Assembly (NCBI RefSeq): GCF_963678635.1
Contig: NC_087062.1
Span: forward strand, 7,614,193-7,678,192
Direction: 5' to 3'
DNA: 64,000 nt
Source: Symsagittifera roscoffensis
Taxonomy: Eukaryota > Xenacoelomorpha > Acoela > Convolutidae
The notes beneath the pieces were generated by a model. That model had not been told where the DNA came from. It saw only the letters and a program-made list of their open reading frames with translations, and searched no databases. Of the stretch, positions 52,834 through 64,000 are shown piece after piece; the first letter of the stretch is position 1; each line of letters opens with the position of its first letter. Both the position numbers and the translations under genes were made by a program.

Positions 52834-53511
52834 TGTCATTCAAAGTTGTCTCAGCGTCAACAGATTTTACAGCCAATTTTTTTAATTCAGAGGATAATAT
52901 AAAAACGGAGGAAAAAATCGTTATTTCAAAAAAAATTCGATTCGGAAATTTAACGGAGCGTTCTGATAATATAATAAAAGAAACTTACTTTAAGTCAACT
53001 TATAATTGCCTTTCCTTGCCACTCCAACTTAAAATAAAACGTAATAAAATATTAAAATCATAAAGTATTTAAATGATAGAAATTTGAAATTTCAATTGAG
53101 AATTATGAGAAATTTCCAATTGTCAAAGTTATGCGAACTTCCAAATGTTCTTTTCAAATCTGCTAATTTTAAATTTACTTTGTTCTGGTTTTCTGCAACT
53201 TCTCTGCAGATATTTTCTGCAAATCTCCATTTTAGTTTTTTTTCAATTCATCATAACTGCTTTAGAGATCTTCTTGCAAAAACCGTAAATTCTGGCTATT
53301 TGTAGGTGGTTTATCTTGGCTCAGTTTCAGTTTTGCCCATAAGTTGCGTCGCCCGATTATCCCAATTTCTGTAGCTTGTCGACGTAAAAAAATAAACTTC
53401 TGTCATATTTGATGCTGCGTAAGGTTATAAGTGAATAACGTATTTGGCTTTTCAAATAAGAAACTGAATTTAAAATATGAACCAAATAAATGGGTAAGCC
53501 AATCGCCCGCA
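52834..53511 (-). repeat. BEL/Pao LTR, left copy (3' LTR of the - strand element)
   Basis: 678 bp starting TGTCATTCAAAG and ending AATCGCCCGCA. It shares with the right copy the GAAACTTACTTTAAG, ATAATTGCCTTTC, TTTCTGCAACTTCTCTGCAG-type and CCAAATAAATGGG segments. Confidence 0.9.
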
Positions 53512-53710
53512 GAGGCCTTTATAGTCGGCCCTATTTTGGCATCAAAAGCCAAAATGTTCTTATTATTAAATACAATATCTGATAAGTCAAATAAAAATTC
53601 AGCAAAAAATTTGTGCAAAAGACAATGAAATGGGTAAATCTTCGAAGTTGAATGCCACCGCCCCAACAAGATCAGTAAGTTATTGAAATTTATTACACAG
53701 TTATTTTCGT

Positions 53711-54196
53711 CTAATAAGAGACTCGTGTGAGCATTGTGTGATAAATACCCTCATTTTAAGGCGTTCTGTCTGCGTACGACTTGTAATCGGGATGCACGTG
53801 CAATTGTACGAAGTTCAGTCTAAACTTCTTCTTCAAGAAGGTATTTAGGATGCTTATTTCAATGTCCCATGATTCCCGTGGAAGAACTGACACAACGAGT
53901 ATTTTCCATTTGGGTATTGGGTCAGTAAAGATCTTCATATTACGGGTAATTTTGCCCACTCGTTTTGAGCGTATATCCTTATGTGAATGATCACATGCGT
54001 CATTACCTCCGCACATAATAAAAACATGAGTAAATTTTCGAAGGGTTTTCAAATCAATTCGGGTCTGCCAGTTTGTAGTTTTTAAGCCCGAGAAATAAAT
54101 AAATGTAACGTTGGGAATAACTGAATAGTAGGTATTATAACAATTTTCTAATCAAATAACATGACTATCGGCAGAAACTACAGCGGAATTTGCCAT
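53711..54196 (-). pseudogene. SGNH/GDSL-esterase-like ORF in the env position of the BEL/Pao element
   Basis: Between integrase and the 3' LTR. From an ATG at 54,196 the frame reads VVSADSHV (block I, nucleophile Ser kept, Gly changed to Ala), a TGA at 54,152-54,154, then KFTHVFIMCGGNDACDH, where GGND fits block III, then KWKILVVSVLPRES and HVHPDYKSYAD. After a TAA at 53,756 it continues NEGIYHT, a plausible block V His. About 160 codons in one frame with two nonsense changes and no frameshift, so it was a protein-coding ORF. GDSL/SGNH esterase ORFs are known from some CR1 LINEs and from rotifer retroelements; presence in this position of BEL/Pao is inferred from the sequence here. Confidence 0.65.
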
Positions 54197-54429
54197 TTCA
54201 AAAGTGGAAACGATAGTTGACTCAAACTTTCAATTTAATTTTTCATCATCTTTTAGTATTTTGGCGAGTCGATTTATGGGTCGTTTTTACATTCCAGTCT
54301 TCGTTTTCACTTCTGCTGATCTATTGATGTCATCTTCACTATAGTTTAATTTCACTATTCTTCCTAATTGAAACTTGTCTGTGAATATTTGTTGGTCAAT
54401 TATACACACAAGGTCTCCTTCATTAAGCT

Positions 54430-55890
54430 CATTCTTTGACTCTTTGAACCATTTAGTTCTTATTCAGTGCATCGGAGTATAGTCCTCTTGAAATCTGTGC
54501 CAGATTTGATTTTCAATTGTTTGGGCTGCTTACAGGTTCCTCTCGTGACCTTTTTAGTCCTTTGAGTAGATTCGAAACGTTTCTGACCCAGACGATCCAA
54601 GAAATTATTTGGGGTTATCGCCTTATAACTTTCAATGTCATCCGAAACGGCTGTAAGTGGTCTTTGATTTAGGGTTACTTCCACGATGCAAATAGTGCAG
54701 TGATTTTTAGGATGTCTTCATTCTGTGTTTCTAAGACATTAGACATGGTTTTCTTGACACTTCTCACAAGTCTTTCCCAAACTCCTCCAAAGTGTGGAGC
54801 ATTGTGGGGGGGGGGGGTTGAACCTCCACTCAATGTATCGCTTTTTTATTTTCCATTCCTTCATCTGCTCGTTCAGGTGATTATTGGTACCCACGAAGTT
54901 TGTTCCATTGTCACTGATGATGAGATGTGGTTTGCCCCTTCGCGCAATAAACCGAAACAAACAATTCAACTCTGCTTCTGTCGACAGGTCTTGTGCAACT
55001 TCTAAGTGTACCGCTCTTGTGGTAAGACAAGTCATCAGACATATTCAGCTTTTCTCCGAAGATCTTTTTACCTTTACATTGATGGGTCCGAAGTAGTCCA
55101 CTCTGGTGTTTTTAAGTGGTCTACTGAAGTCCATTCTAATTTCGGGGTAGGCGTCCCTCATGCTTGAAGGACCGAATGCTTGAAATTAATTTTAGCTTGC
55201 TTTCAGCCAATCAAAATTGAGTATTCAAAATCTCAAAATAAATCACAAAAATCTCAAAGTAAGAAAATAAATCCCGGCCATTAGTGTTATTATTGACCGA
55301 TTATATAATAAGTAGATAAGTTTTCAAGACTGAAAAATTCTTATTATTTTGAACTCATTACTCTTGATGATTATCTGAACAGTAATGCAGTTGTAACCCG
55401 CAATTTGTAATATTTTCGATTATTTTCCACTGATGTAATACATTTTCTGTTAATATTGACTTCGATTTTGTGAGAAAGGCATTCAACCAATTGAAACGCT
55501 TAGCGATTTTGATTGGTTGAAATTTTTCAAGCATTCGGCCCTTCAAGCATGAGAACCCTCCCCAATTTCGGGTAGATCTGTCATCATAGGGTGTTCTCTT
55601 TTCTGAGAAGTTTTTTGACAAGGAACACAGTTGGTTTTTAAAGATCTTAGCTTGTTTCAGACACCGAAAATCCAGTAGTTTTCTTCAGCCATACTTTTGA
55701 GTTGTTTAATTCTCACGTGATGATTTTCTAAGTGTTCGTTTCTCGGAAGAAACCTTGTGACATGATGCTTGCCATCCAATAATTTTGAATGCTTTTTTGC
55801 GAATGTCGAGTCATTTGACTTCAATAGTCTGCCTCTTGCTCGCAGTAGTCCATCAGCTTCTAGGAATGGATTCAATTTTTGATTTCTTGA
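54430..55890 (-). pseudogene. BEL/Pao integrase, broken, interrupted by a MITE
   Basis: The N-terminal zinc region lies at 55,657-55,875 (GLLRARGRL, HHVTRFLPRNEHLENHHVR). The catalytic core follows at 54,739-55,035: CLTTRAVHLEVAQDLSTEA and ISDNGTNFVG with the second Asp. The C-terminal part is at 54,460-54,684 (EVTLNQRPLTAVSDD). A 400-bp insertion lies between the zinc domain and the core, and the parts are in different frames. A G12 run near 54,810 replaces a few codons. Confidence 0.85.
55157..55553. mobile_element. MITE nested in the BEL/Pao integrase
   Basis: About 400 bp with terminal inverted repeats: CTCATGCTTGAAGGACCGAA at the left end and its near-perfect inverse at the right (CGGCCCTTCAAGCATGAG), continuing into CAATCAAAATTG-type inverted segments. 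The interior is AT-rich and non-coding. Flanks show AATTTCGGGGTAG on one side and AATTTCGGGTAG on the other, a likely target duplication. It must be younger than the BEL element. Confidence 0.8.
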
Positions 55891-56072
55891 AACTCTTGTT
55901 GAACTGATCTGAAGATTGCTTTTGTTGCTTTCATATTTTCTTCAGCTGTGATGATCAAGTTCTTCGGTTTGTTTTTTTCTACTGCACTTATGCAATGAGC
56001 AATTGTTTTTTTTTGAAGTCTTTCGAAAATACTGAACCTATGGCAAGTGGCCAAAGGTTCAATGATTGTAAG

Positions 56073-56690
56073 TTAATTGCAAGTTTCTTCGACGACTTCT
56101 TCGAATTCAATATCCTTGATTTTGAGTTTCTTTGGCCACTGATCTTCACTTTTGATCCAGGTCGGCCCATGTAACCAAGTGCTATGAAGTATCTGATTTT
56201 TTGTCAGACCACTTGTTCCTAGTTCTGCTGGATTCAAGTCTCTTTTCACGTGTCTCCATGAATTGACACTTGTAGAGTCTAAGATCTCCGCGACCATGTT
56301 CGCCACAAAAACTAGTAACTTCTTTACAGAAGACAACCAAGCCAATACTGTACTAGAGTCCCACCACATGTATACTTCGTTTACTATGCTTTGGTGCAAC
56401 TCCAGTATGTTGTCTTTGATTCTGGTAGCGATCACTGCTGCTTGCAACTCCTGCCTTGATATGCTCAATTGCTTCTTTGGTGACACTCTTGTTTTGACAA
56501 CAACAAAAGATAAACCTTTAATTTCATCTCCACCTGATGTACAGAAGTATGCAACCACGCATAAGCCTTCAAGTGACGCGTCTGCAACAAGAGGGTTGGT
56601 TAATTTGGTACGAAATTGAAGTATATTCTTGGGATTGCAATATCTTTGATTTAAACGAATTCTTTTTTCCATTAATCATCTTCTTCTGCA
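56073..56690 (-). pseudogene. BEL/Pao RNase H domain
   Basis: About 200 codons open. VADASLEGLCVVAYF, LSISRQELQAAVIATRI and EVYMWWDSSTVLAWL carry the RNase H acidic residues; WRHVKRDLNPAELGTSG is the typical BEL junction to integrase. The best preserved part of this element. Confidence 0.88.
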
Positions 56691-57760
56691 ATATCTTCAG
56701 GTATTATCCTATTACAATGCACTCCATCTTGCTTCCATAACTTCTTCAAAACATTTTTGAACCGAATTGTAAAAGGTGACAAAAGTTCTAATGGGTCTTA
56801 TAATGAGGAAACTACGCTAAGAAGGTCTACTTGAGAGAATCCCTCAACTGGGTTGTCCTTCAATCGAACTCCTGCTAAAGTGTCTGAATCGGTCCTCCAA
56901 CCGAGTCCCAGTATCGACGCTTCCTTTTCTTTGGTGGTTTCAGACAATTCTTCAGTGTTGCTTTGGAAAAATTCGTCAAGTTGAAACCACCTGTTGACAA
57001 GATTTCAACTTCTTGATTTTTGAGGTTCTCAGTCTCCAGTTGGTCATTCGATGAAAATATCAAATCAACCATGTTGTAAAAAAGTATTGACAACTGATAT
57101 AAGTTATCCAATTCAAGAATTCTTGTTAATGCATAGTATGCACAAGTTGATGAACTTCTAGCACCAAATATGTGTCGATTGTATTTGTAAATAACAATCC
57201 TTTCATTTTCGTTTTAAACATCTGAGTTCAGAAATATCAGACAGTGAGTGTCATCTTCTTTTTTTTTACTTGAAGAAACATCTGTTTGATGTCGGCTGTG
57301 CGCGCAACTGCTCCTTATTGAAATTTGAACAAAGTCCCAACAAGTTTCTGCAACAAATCAGGTCCAGGTATTAAGTTATCGTTTAAAGAGGTACCTTGAT
57401 ACTTCGATACTGCATTGCAAACTCTTCTATCTTTGCCTAGCTTATGTGGGTGAAAATGGGATGATGTGGTAGATACCAAATTTTTTTGTTTTCATTTTTT
57501 CGGCAATATCGTTTTGAGACATTTTCCCGATGAAACCATTTTCGAGATCTGCTTTGATTGTTTCGGTATTTTTCTCTTCAGTTCTAAAGTCATTGCCGAG
57601 TCTGCTCTGCAACAATCCAAGCTGTCCCAGTACACTTCCGTAGTTATTGGGTTCGAGAATCCGTTGAGCTGTTCTTTTTTATCCAGATAACGACTCAACA
57701 TTTTTTGAGGAACCGTAGCTTTCTATCGCCCACCATTGTACAACTTCGTTAGCTAGTTGT
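56691..57760 (-). pseudogene. BEL/Pao reverse transcriptase, heavily damaged
   Basis: Pieces in several frames. The catalytic box, which should read as a YVDD-type motif, is FYNMVDLIFSS with only one Asp, so the active site is lost. LATNPLVADAS-like and GGFNLTNFSKATLK segments downstream of it are still recognisable. Stops and shifts are frequent. Confidence 0.8.
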
Positions 57761-57849
57761 TCCTCTGCAGAACAGAAATAAGATTCGGCTTAGCAATTCC
57801 TATCTTGCTGTTGTCCCAATGTACCACTTAGTGACCATCCAAGTGGTGT

Positions 57850-58490
57850 TTTTAGTCCCATGGGTCTTTTTTGTTTTGATGCTTATACTCAATTGGTGTT
57901 ATCAGACTGAAATTGTCCTGATCAATTATCAGTTTCACTTCAGAGTAGGCATATTTTGCAATTTGGTAATATTGACAAGTGAGGAAATCTTCTTTCATAA
58001 ATCCTGTAATCATAGCTGGTTGATCCAAGTGACAAATCGAGATATACCAAACAGTTGATGTGTTCTGGTTGTCACTTTTCACTGATGCTGATCGCACTGT
58101 TCGTTCCAGAAAGTTCTCGTCCGTATTCTTTTGATGACAATTTCAACATTTCTTTGAGATTTTTGTCAGTTAGTGTCACTGTCGATCCGGTATTTTGCAG
58201 AGCGCAAGTGTCCATTGAATTACCTGTGCATGGGTTAATTGGTGTTACTCTTACAATCGGAAGTAAACCACTACTTGCAGGCATACTATTAGAGTTACTC
58301 GACTGTTGTTGTACATCAGTTCTGTAATTTCCCTTTTGCTCATGTAACAGATGATTGTGCTTTTTGTCGCAACCACTGATCCCACATGGACTGACTTTAC
58401 AATCCTTGATACTATGTGTCTTGCCCAAGCCTCCAAAACACAATCTATTTTTCTTCAGAACTTCATATGGTCGTCTCATGTTTATCATTT
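57850..58490 (-). pseudogene. BEL/Pao zinc knuckle and protease
   Basis: CFGGLGKTHSIKDCKVSPCG followed by CDKKHNHLLHEQKG is the BEL double knuckle, but the second Cys of the first knuckle is Gly. The protease active site reads LQNTGSTVTL where an Asp is expected before T/S-G, so the catalytic Asp has become Asn. Both changes indicate decay. Confidence 0.8.
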
Positions 58491-58748
58491 TGAAGACAGT
58501 TTCACAATTTTTAAATTCCTATGTGACAGTACAAACATTGATCTGCGTTTTTATTCAGCTATCTCTTGTCTTCTGTTATATAGGTTCTGGCTTTTCCTTC
58601 TTTGGAATTGCCTTGATTGTATTTTTTCCAGGATCCAGTTGCACTTCTGGATTCATGATTTATTTTTGAAATTAACTGATTGTGCACTAAGGCCACATCA
58701 GTTAACCGTTCACGCTGTTCAGCAAAATTTGGTTTTGAGTGTCTTCTT

Positions 58749-59480
58749 TTAATAATAAAGAATGTCTGTTTTTCTTTCAGATCGGGAGGGAGTTAAGCGA
58801 GAATCATGTTGATGTTCGAGCTTCGATATTTGGTAAGAGTCGTGCATCTTGATCACTGAAAATTTCTGTACTAACTTGAAATGAGAGTCCAATATGATGT
58901 GTGGCTGGCCATAATGTCCGGACAACAGTTTCCAAGCATGTTCGTATAGGCTGCCATCGAAGCTTAGTCTCGTTAGTATCTGCTTTGCTTTTCCAGGTAG
59001 ATGGCTCCTCAGATAATACATTTTTTCGCTTTTGGCGATGTTGTCGTTATTCACTGTGGCCGTGAACAATCTTGACCACTCCGGCCATTCCAATGGTTTT
59101 TCTACAAAAAATTGCATTTTTAATTTTGTTAAGCTAGGTTTGGGTAAACTCCGATATCTGAACTCGCTGCTCAGATCATCTCAGTATCTGTCGTGACGTC
59201 GATCTTCTTGTTGCCTATTCGATCCGACTTCAATTTCATACTTCGAAGCATTCTTTTGCGGTTCGTCAGTTTGGCTGAGTGATTTACCCAGTCGTCGGTG
59301 TAGTCTCTTTGATCCTCTTCGTCAAAAATTACTAAATTTTTGTCTGGAAATATGTGTCTACCGCTCCAGCCCGAAGACACCAGTCGTTTACTTGCGAGTT
59401 CTGATTGTTTGTCGGCAATCGACAAAGTCATGTTGCTAAGTTGTTGATTCAATCGCGCTGTTTCTTCAGCGTTTAGAATT
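58749..59480 (-). pseudogene. BEL/Pao gag (DUF1759 type)
   Basis: Two frames. FVEKPLEWPEWSRLFTATV, KMYYLRSHLPGKAKQIL and YEHAWKLLSGHYGQPHII are the hallmark DUF1759 gag motifs (58,749-59,117). The preceding piece at 59,171-59,452 is a Lys/Ser-rich N-terminal part (SGWSGRHIFPDKNLV). Confidence 0.85.
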
Positions 59481-60337
59481 TTGAATTCTGACAGTTTTTC
59501 ACAATACTTTTTTTTGTGTTTTCCAGCTCCAGTTGAGCAACCATCTCTGTGAGACGGAGTACTTCTTCATCATTTGACTGGGTATTCGCGTGTGACAGAA
59601 TCTGGTCCGTGACTCAATCTTGAACTGTATAGGGATTGAGCTGCTAAGGTACTGCCAAGCGCTTCGGCTTTTCCAGTGATCTACAAATACTCATTGATTT
59701 CTTTGACGAAATCTTCAGAACAGTATGCGTTTTTGTTTTGTTCAGACTCCGTCGAAAGTGCATTTTTCCCTACTTGGCGTCAATTTTGTGTGCCTTTTTT
59801 CATACTTTTCTACAACGTTTAAAATTTTCTCAAATTCTGATTTCAAAAGACAGGATCTTCGTTTATCGTCGACCATTTCATTTAATTTATCGTGCGTCCT
59901 AACGAGCTGTCTTTGAAAGCTTTACAGTTTTCTTTCTTTTGCCGCGGTCATTCGTGGGGTTTTTGCTCGCGTTTCTTCTAGTTGAAGTTGTAATTGTCCT
60001 TCGGTAGGACTCGTGGCGTTCGCTTCGACTTCTTCGCGTTCGCTCTTCGTGTTGTTTGAGTGATTTAAAAACGTGATTTATAAAAAAAAAGGTAAGGTAA
60101 ATAAGAAAACTAATTTAAGTCAAGTATTTTATTTGAAGACAGATAAATTTCGATTAGGAAGAAAGAAAAAGAATGATTTGCTCCAAACATGTATTTTCCA
60201 AAATCGGAAGTTTTGTGCCTTTTGGCCGACAGCAAACTATTTTGTTGAGATTTTTAACTAACTATTTTGATTAAATTGTTGATAATCCCTTCGTTTTTCC
60301 ATTAACTACCTCCTGCTACCCAGAAAATATATTGGCT
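59481..60337 (-). other. BEL/Pao leader and gag 5' remnants
   Basis: No intact ORF. Glu/Lys/Gln-rich fragments on the - strand near 59,500-60,060 may be the remains of the coiled-coil N-terminus of gag. The rest is the leader adjacent to the 5' LTR. Confidence 0.45.
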
Positions 60338-61001
60338 TGTCACTCAAAGTTGTCTCAGCATCAACGGACTTTCGGCCAACTTTTTACTTCAGAGGATAAA
60401 AAAAAACAGAGGAAAAAATAGTAATTTCAAAAAGTTTGTCGGTTCAGAGAATTTAACGAAAATTATCTCATAATACAAAAAAAAAGAAACTTACTTTAAG
60501 CCAAGTTATAATTGCCTTTCTTTACCACTGCAATTTGTAAAAAACGTGATAAAATATTACAATTATAAAGTAATTAAATAATAAAGTTTGCTTCAATTGA
60601 GAGCTGTCAAAATTATGCGAACTTAGAAAAGTTCATTTCAAATCTGCTAATTTTAATTTCAGCTTGTTCTAGTTTTCTGCAATTTCTCTGCAGATCGTTT
60701 TTGCAGATCTCCTTTTTAGTTTTTTTCAATTCGACACAACTACCTTACAGATCTTCTTGCAAAAACTGTAGCTTCTGCCTATATGTGGGTGGTCTATCTT
60801 TGCTCAGATTCAGTTTTGCCCATAAGTTGCGTCGCCGCATAGTCCCAGTTTCTGTAGCTTGTCGATCAACATACAAAAATAAACTTCTGGCATATTTGAT
60901 GCTGCGTAGGGTTATAAGTGAATGAGGTTATTGATTACTTTTCAAATAAGAAACTGAATTTAAAATATGAACCAAATAAATGGGTGAGCCAATCGCCCAC
61001 A
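60338..61001 (-). repeat. BEL/Pao LTR, right copy (5' LTR)
   Basis: 664 bp starting TGTCACTCAAAG and ending AATCGCCCACA; collinear with the left LTR with many substitutions and small indels. Confidence 0.9.
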
Positions 61002-61786
61002 GGCGCTAAATCTACACTCATTTGAGCAAATGAGTATAGTACACTCATCTTCTCTACTTCGCCCCCCTTTTAGGGATTCGATCCCCTGCCGACCAGAAAA
61101 TGAGGTTAAAAAATGAAAATGTGGTGCGGAAAATGTGGCCAAAACAGTGTCTCTACAGTGCTTTGGGAGAGCTCAGATTTTTTACTATTTTTTGATCAAT
61201 TTATTATTCTTTGATGTTTACTTAATTTTATAATGCACATTTCAGCCACAAAATTGAGCATTTTGAAAGTTTGAAGGATTTATCAGGGGTCTTTTTTTAA
61301 CTTTGATTCTTTTTTCGGAAACATTTTTTTTGCATAAAATTGATTTCTAAAACAGTATCAATTTGAAAAAGACCCTCAGATAGATCAAGTTAAGATATTT
61401 CTATCTAAATTTCAATATGGAGTTAAAAGTTTAAGCTGGATTTAATTCGATTTCAAAGTCTCATTTTTTTGGCGGAAAATTCATCATAGAAGCAGGTACA
61501 TCCTCCTCCCCAAACAGCTTGGGGAGGGGGGGGGGAGATGTCAGGTTAGTCCGAAAGAAAAAATATCCGCTTTTTGAAAGCAGTTTTTCTAGACCAACAA
61601 ATGGGAATTGTCTCGACGGTCGCCTTGCACAGTTACAAGAGATTCCTGATCTACTACTTTTTTGATAATTTCTTAGATTTTTAGATTTTTTAAAGCAAAT
61701 TTGAAGCACCCATTAATTATCCCTAATTTGGACTTGGATATTCTTGCCAAGATAATGGTTAGTCTTAAACTATCCAAATAACATGG

Positions 61787-61866
61787 GTATCTTGCCAAGA
61801 TCTTCCAAGATCTTCCAAGGTCTTCCAAGGTCTTTCAAGACCTTCCAGGATCTTCAAAGATCTTGA
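61787..61866. repeat. short minisatellite, 10-11 bp unit ATCTTCCAAG
   Basis: About seven imperfect copies of (A/G)(A/T)CTTCCAAG in series; the last are degenerate. Confidence 0.85.
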
Positions 61867-63599
61867 CAGTTAACCATGGCACTTGGTAATGTTTAGAAAA
61901 GATACCCAACTTGCTCAAGTAAGTTTAGAAAACTAATTTAAACTACTGGAAAATTTAAGTTAAAGACGCAACTTACCTCCATCTTAGCGCTTTCTTCTCG
62001 CACTTAGTAATAGAGGGGGGGGGTAATAATAAAAAAAAGAAGTAGAGGAGATTTCAGGAGAATATTTCCGACTCAACAGATTAGTCTGGCGCACCTGTCC
62101 ACGTAGTGAAGTGAAGTAATGCTTTAACAACAGATTGAGTTGTTTTTTACTTTTTCGATTCTCCATTGCTACATCCACAGCCTTTAAAAATACCATCACA
62201 TCATGTGTATATTCAACATGCAGTCAGCCATTGCAATTCCTGTAGTTAGCTTTATTTATAACTGTTAAGTTTGTCCATCGTTATTGAAATATTAAAAAAA
62301 ACTCCATGAAATTTGAGAATTTATAATGACTATATATTCTTCAATCTACTGCCATTTATTATGGCAGTTTTTCTCTCTTTCGTCATAAGGCATAATTAAT
62401 TCGACATATGACAACTGGTTTTAAAAGTAACAACTCACAGAGAGGAAAAACTGTTTTCGTTTTTCGACCGGCTGATTTTTTGTCGTCACTCAAGGGAGAA
62501 TATGGGGGAGGGTGGAGGGGGGGGGGGGGTCTAAAAACGCAAAATGTTAGTCAAAAACTTAATTTTTATTAAAGTTTTAACAATTTTATGTAACCGTATT
62601 TTTTGTCAGGTCTTTTTGTCTAGTCCAGCAGTCGAGCTTCTTTTCAGGAAGCGCAGTTGAAATATCTTTTCAATCGAGTAAAATATAACTCTTTTGGGGC
62701 CAAGCAAGTTGAAACAGGAAGTCAATTGAAACTATTGAATAATACTTTTTTGATTTCGTGTGAAATCATTTGGACCATTAATAATCAACCCATCACAAGA
62801 ACATCCAGTTTTATGCATTTACATTCTTGCAAATCTAAATTGATCAATATACTAACTAGGGAAAAAACAGCATTTAATGTGGTTCGCTGAAAAGTCCCCC
62901 CTTTGGTACTATTTTACGACATCCATGTTTAGGTCAACCAATCCGAAACTCTTTGTGACACCTTCTAAAAAATGCCCTGAAATCTCAGAAAAAAAGTGCC
63001 CGAGCTAAAAAAAAGTTTTTTTTTCAAAAACTTGGAAAATAAAAAAAATTCCCCTCGAGAAAATCCTGGATCCGCCCCTTTTGCTGATCAATTGTGCCTT
63101 CCTTATTTAGAAGAATGAAAGAGGAAAAAATTGTATCCGTTATTTGCTCTGGTCGAAGTTCAATAGTATTCGTCAGTTGTATTCAGGTGTCTAAATACCG
63201 ATCAACATTTTAAGTCATCGATGAAAATTTTGCTCATATCACTAGAATTTATTCTGCTTGTGTGTATTGAGTTTTTCTTCTTACGCGAATTGGTGCAAAA
63301 TTTTTTCGATTTATCAATGAGACTTACTCTTTGTCTTACCACAGAACGATTGTCATTTCGTCAAATTTTGGTTCGTAAAATTTTTGTTTCTTACATCTAC
63401 CTGTTAAAAAACCAACAAAACACTTCTTGAACACTTTGAGTTTTTCGTTCATTTGCTTGTATATACAACTGGGAAGCCGACCGCATTGATAAAAAATACA
63501 AAAAACAGGTTTTTTTGTTAACTCAAATTAGGTCGTTTTTTTTGCGATGTGATGAGAACACTGGTTACGTAGCAGTATTTAGAAAACCGCTTATTCATT

Positions 63600-63755
63600 C
63601 TCGTCAGTAAGCAGACAAATACTTTATTAACCAATCAGAATCGAGACAAGGAAGAAATGAATAATTAATAATTTTTTATTTCGTAAGTTTGCTTGCTCAT
63701 CTCGATTCTGGTTGGTTAATGTGGTATTTGTCTGCTTAGTGACGAGTACGAATAC
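63600..63755. repeat. inverted repeat (MITE-like hairpin), arms about 50 bp
   Basis: TAAGCAGACAAATAC and TTAACCAATCAGAATCGAGA on the left pair with TCTCGATTCTGGTTGGTTAA and GTATTTGTCTGCTTA on the right, spacer about 40 bp. Confidence 0.8.
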
Positions 63756-64000
63756 GCGGTTGTCTTAACAGAGACCACACTGCGAGAAAACTATACGAAT
63801 GCATAGGACATCAGTGATTTAGACATAACCGACTACAGTTGCAATCGAAAAATGAAAAACGTACAAAATGAAAAATGAATCAGATAAATTCTCGGATGTT
63901 TTTGCTGATTTTTTTTCTCTTTTAAAAAACTTTTCATTGCCAAGGAATTAAAAAAAAAACTTCAAAAATTATTTGTTCTGTGCAAAACTAAGCTTTTCGC

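Larger units (their letters stand above)
52834..61001 (-). mobile_element. BEL/Pao LTR retrotransposon, decayed, with both LTRs
   Basis: Two similar direct repeats (52,834-53,511 and 60,338-61,001) flank gag, zinc knuckle, protease, RT, RNase H and integrase, read on the - strand from right to left, with many stops and frameshifts. The gag matches DUF1759-type BEL gag and the integrase-RNase H parts are clearly of BEL/Pao type. The LTRs begin TG and end CA but differ by many substitutions and indels, so the insertion is old. No clean target-site duplication is seen. Confidence 0.92.
61002..64000. other. right-end repeats, no gene
   Basis: Contains R1 fragments (61,060-61,190 and 62,890-63,080), G-runs, a short minisatellite, an inverted repeat, and from about 63,500 a relative of the unit at 33.5-35.8 kb. 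None of the short frames (for example 61,461-61,709 - or 62,657-62,890 +) shows a recognisable protein. Confidence 0.5.

Overview
The window is animal nuclear DNA: AT-rich, with spliced genes that use GT-AG introns, two diverged retrotransposon classes plus a LINE, SINE-like and foldback repeats, and long G tracts. It carries the 3' part of an otoferlin gene on the + strand and a complete FAM228-family gene on the - strand, arranged tail to tail. The otoferlin protein matches vertebrate OTOF closely, so a bilaterian invertebrate is likely. The poly-G tracts and AT-richness would suit a tunicate, but the sequence alone does not settle the clade.

Layout. 1-10,118 (leader to about 10,700 or beyond) is a Ty3/gypsy-type LTR retrotransposon on the - strand, running off the left edge. 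Its order is three extra ORFs, gag, protease, RT, RNase H, integrase, two tiny membrane ORFs and a Pro/Ser-rich ORF. 12,663-43,650 holds 21 recognisable otoferlin exons (20 per transcript), from the linker before the Lys-rich segment through C2E, C2F and the C-terminal membrane anchor. Its introns contain an AP-1-motif minisatellite (17.2-18.7 kb), a nearly intact CR1/Jockey-group LINE (20.1-24.2 kb, - strand), degenerate tandem arrays, tRNA-derived SINE heads and a large palindrome. 44,195-48,175 is the FAM228-like gene in eight coding exons. 49.7-51.7 kb is a foldback element with arms of about 500 bp. 52,251-52,450 is an assembly gap. 52,834-61,001 is a decayed BEL/Pao element with both LTRs, a nested MITE in its integrase and an SGNH/GDSL-esterase-like ORF in the env position. 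61-64 kb holds only repeats.

How the genes work. Otoferlin is a multi-C2-domain, tail-anchored Ca2+ sensor for membrane fusion. Here the exon before the membrane anchor exists in two tandem versions of equal length and phase (40,671-40,771 and 41,273-41,373). Using both or neither puts the next exon out of frame, so one or the other must be chosen. FAM228 proteins have no established function. The two genes' poly(A) signals lie about 200 bp apart.

Most notable items: the otoferlin exon pair, the SGNH-esterase ORF in BEL/Pao, the chain of overlapping ORFs in the gypsy element, the minisatellite running up to a splice acceptor, and the OTOF-FAM228 neighbourhood. All exon borders were read by eye from splice sites, phase and remembered family similarity; no alignment was run.
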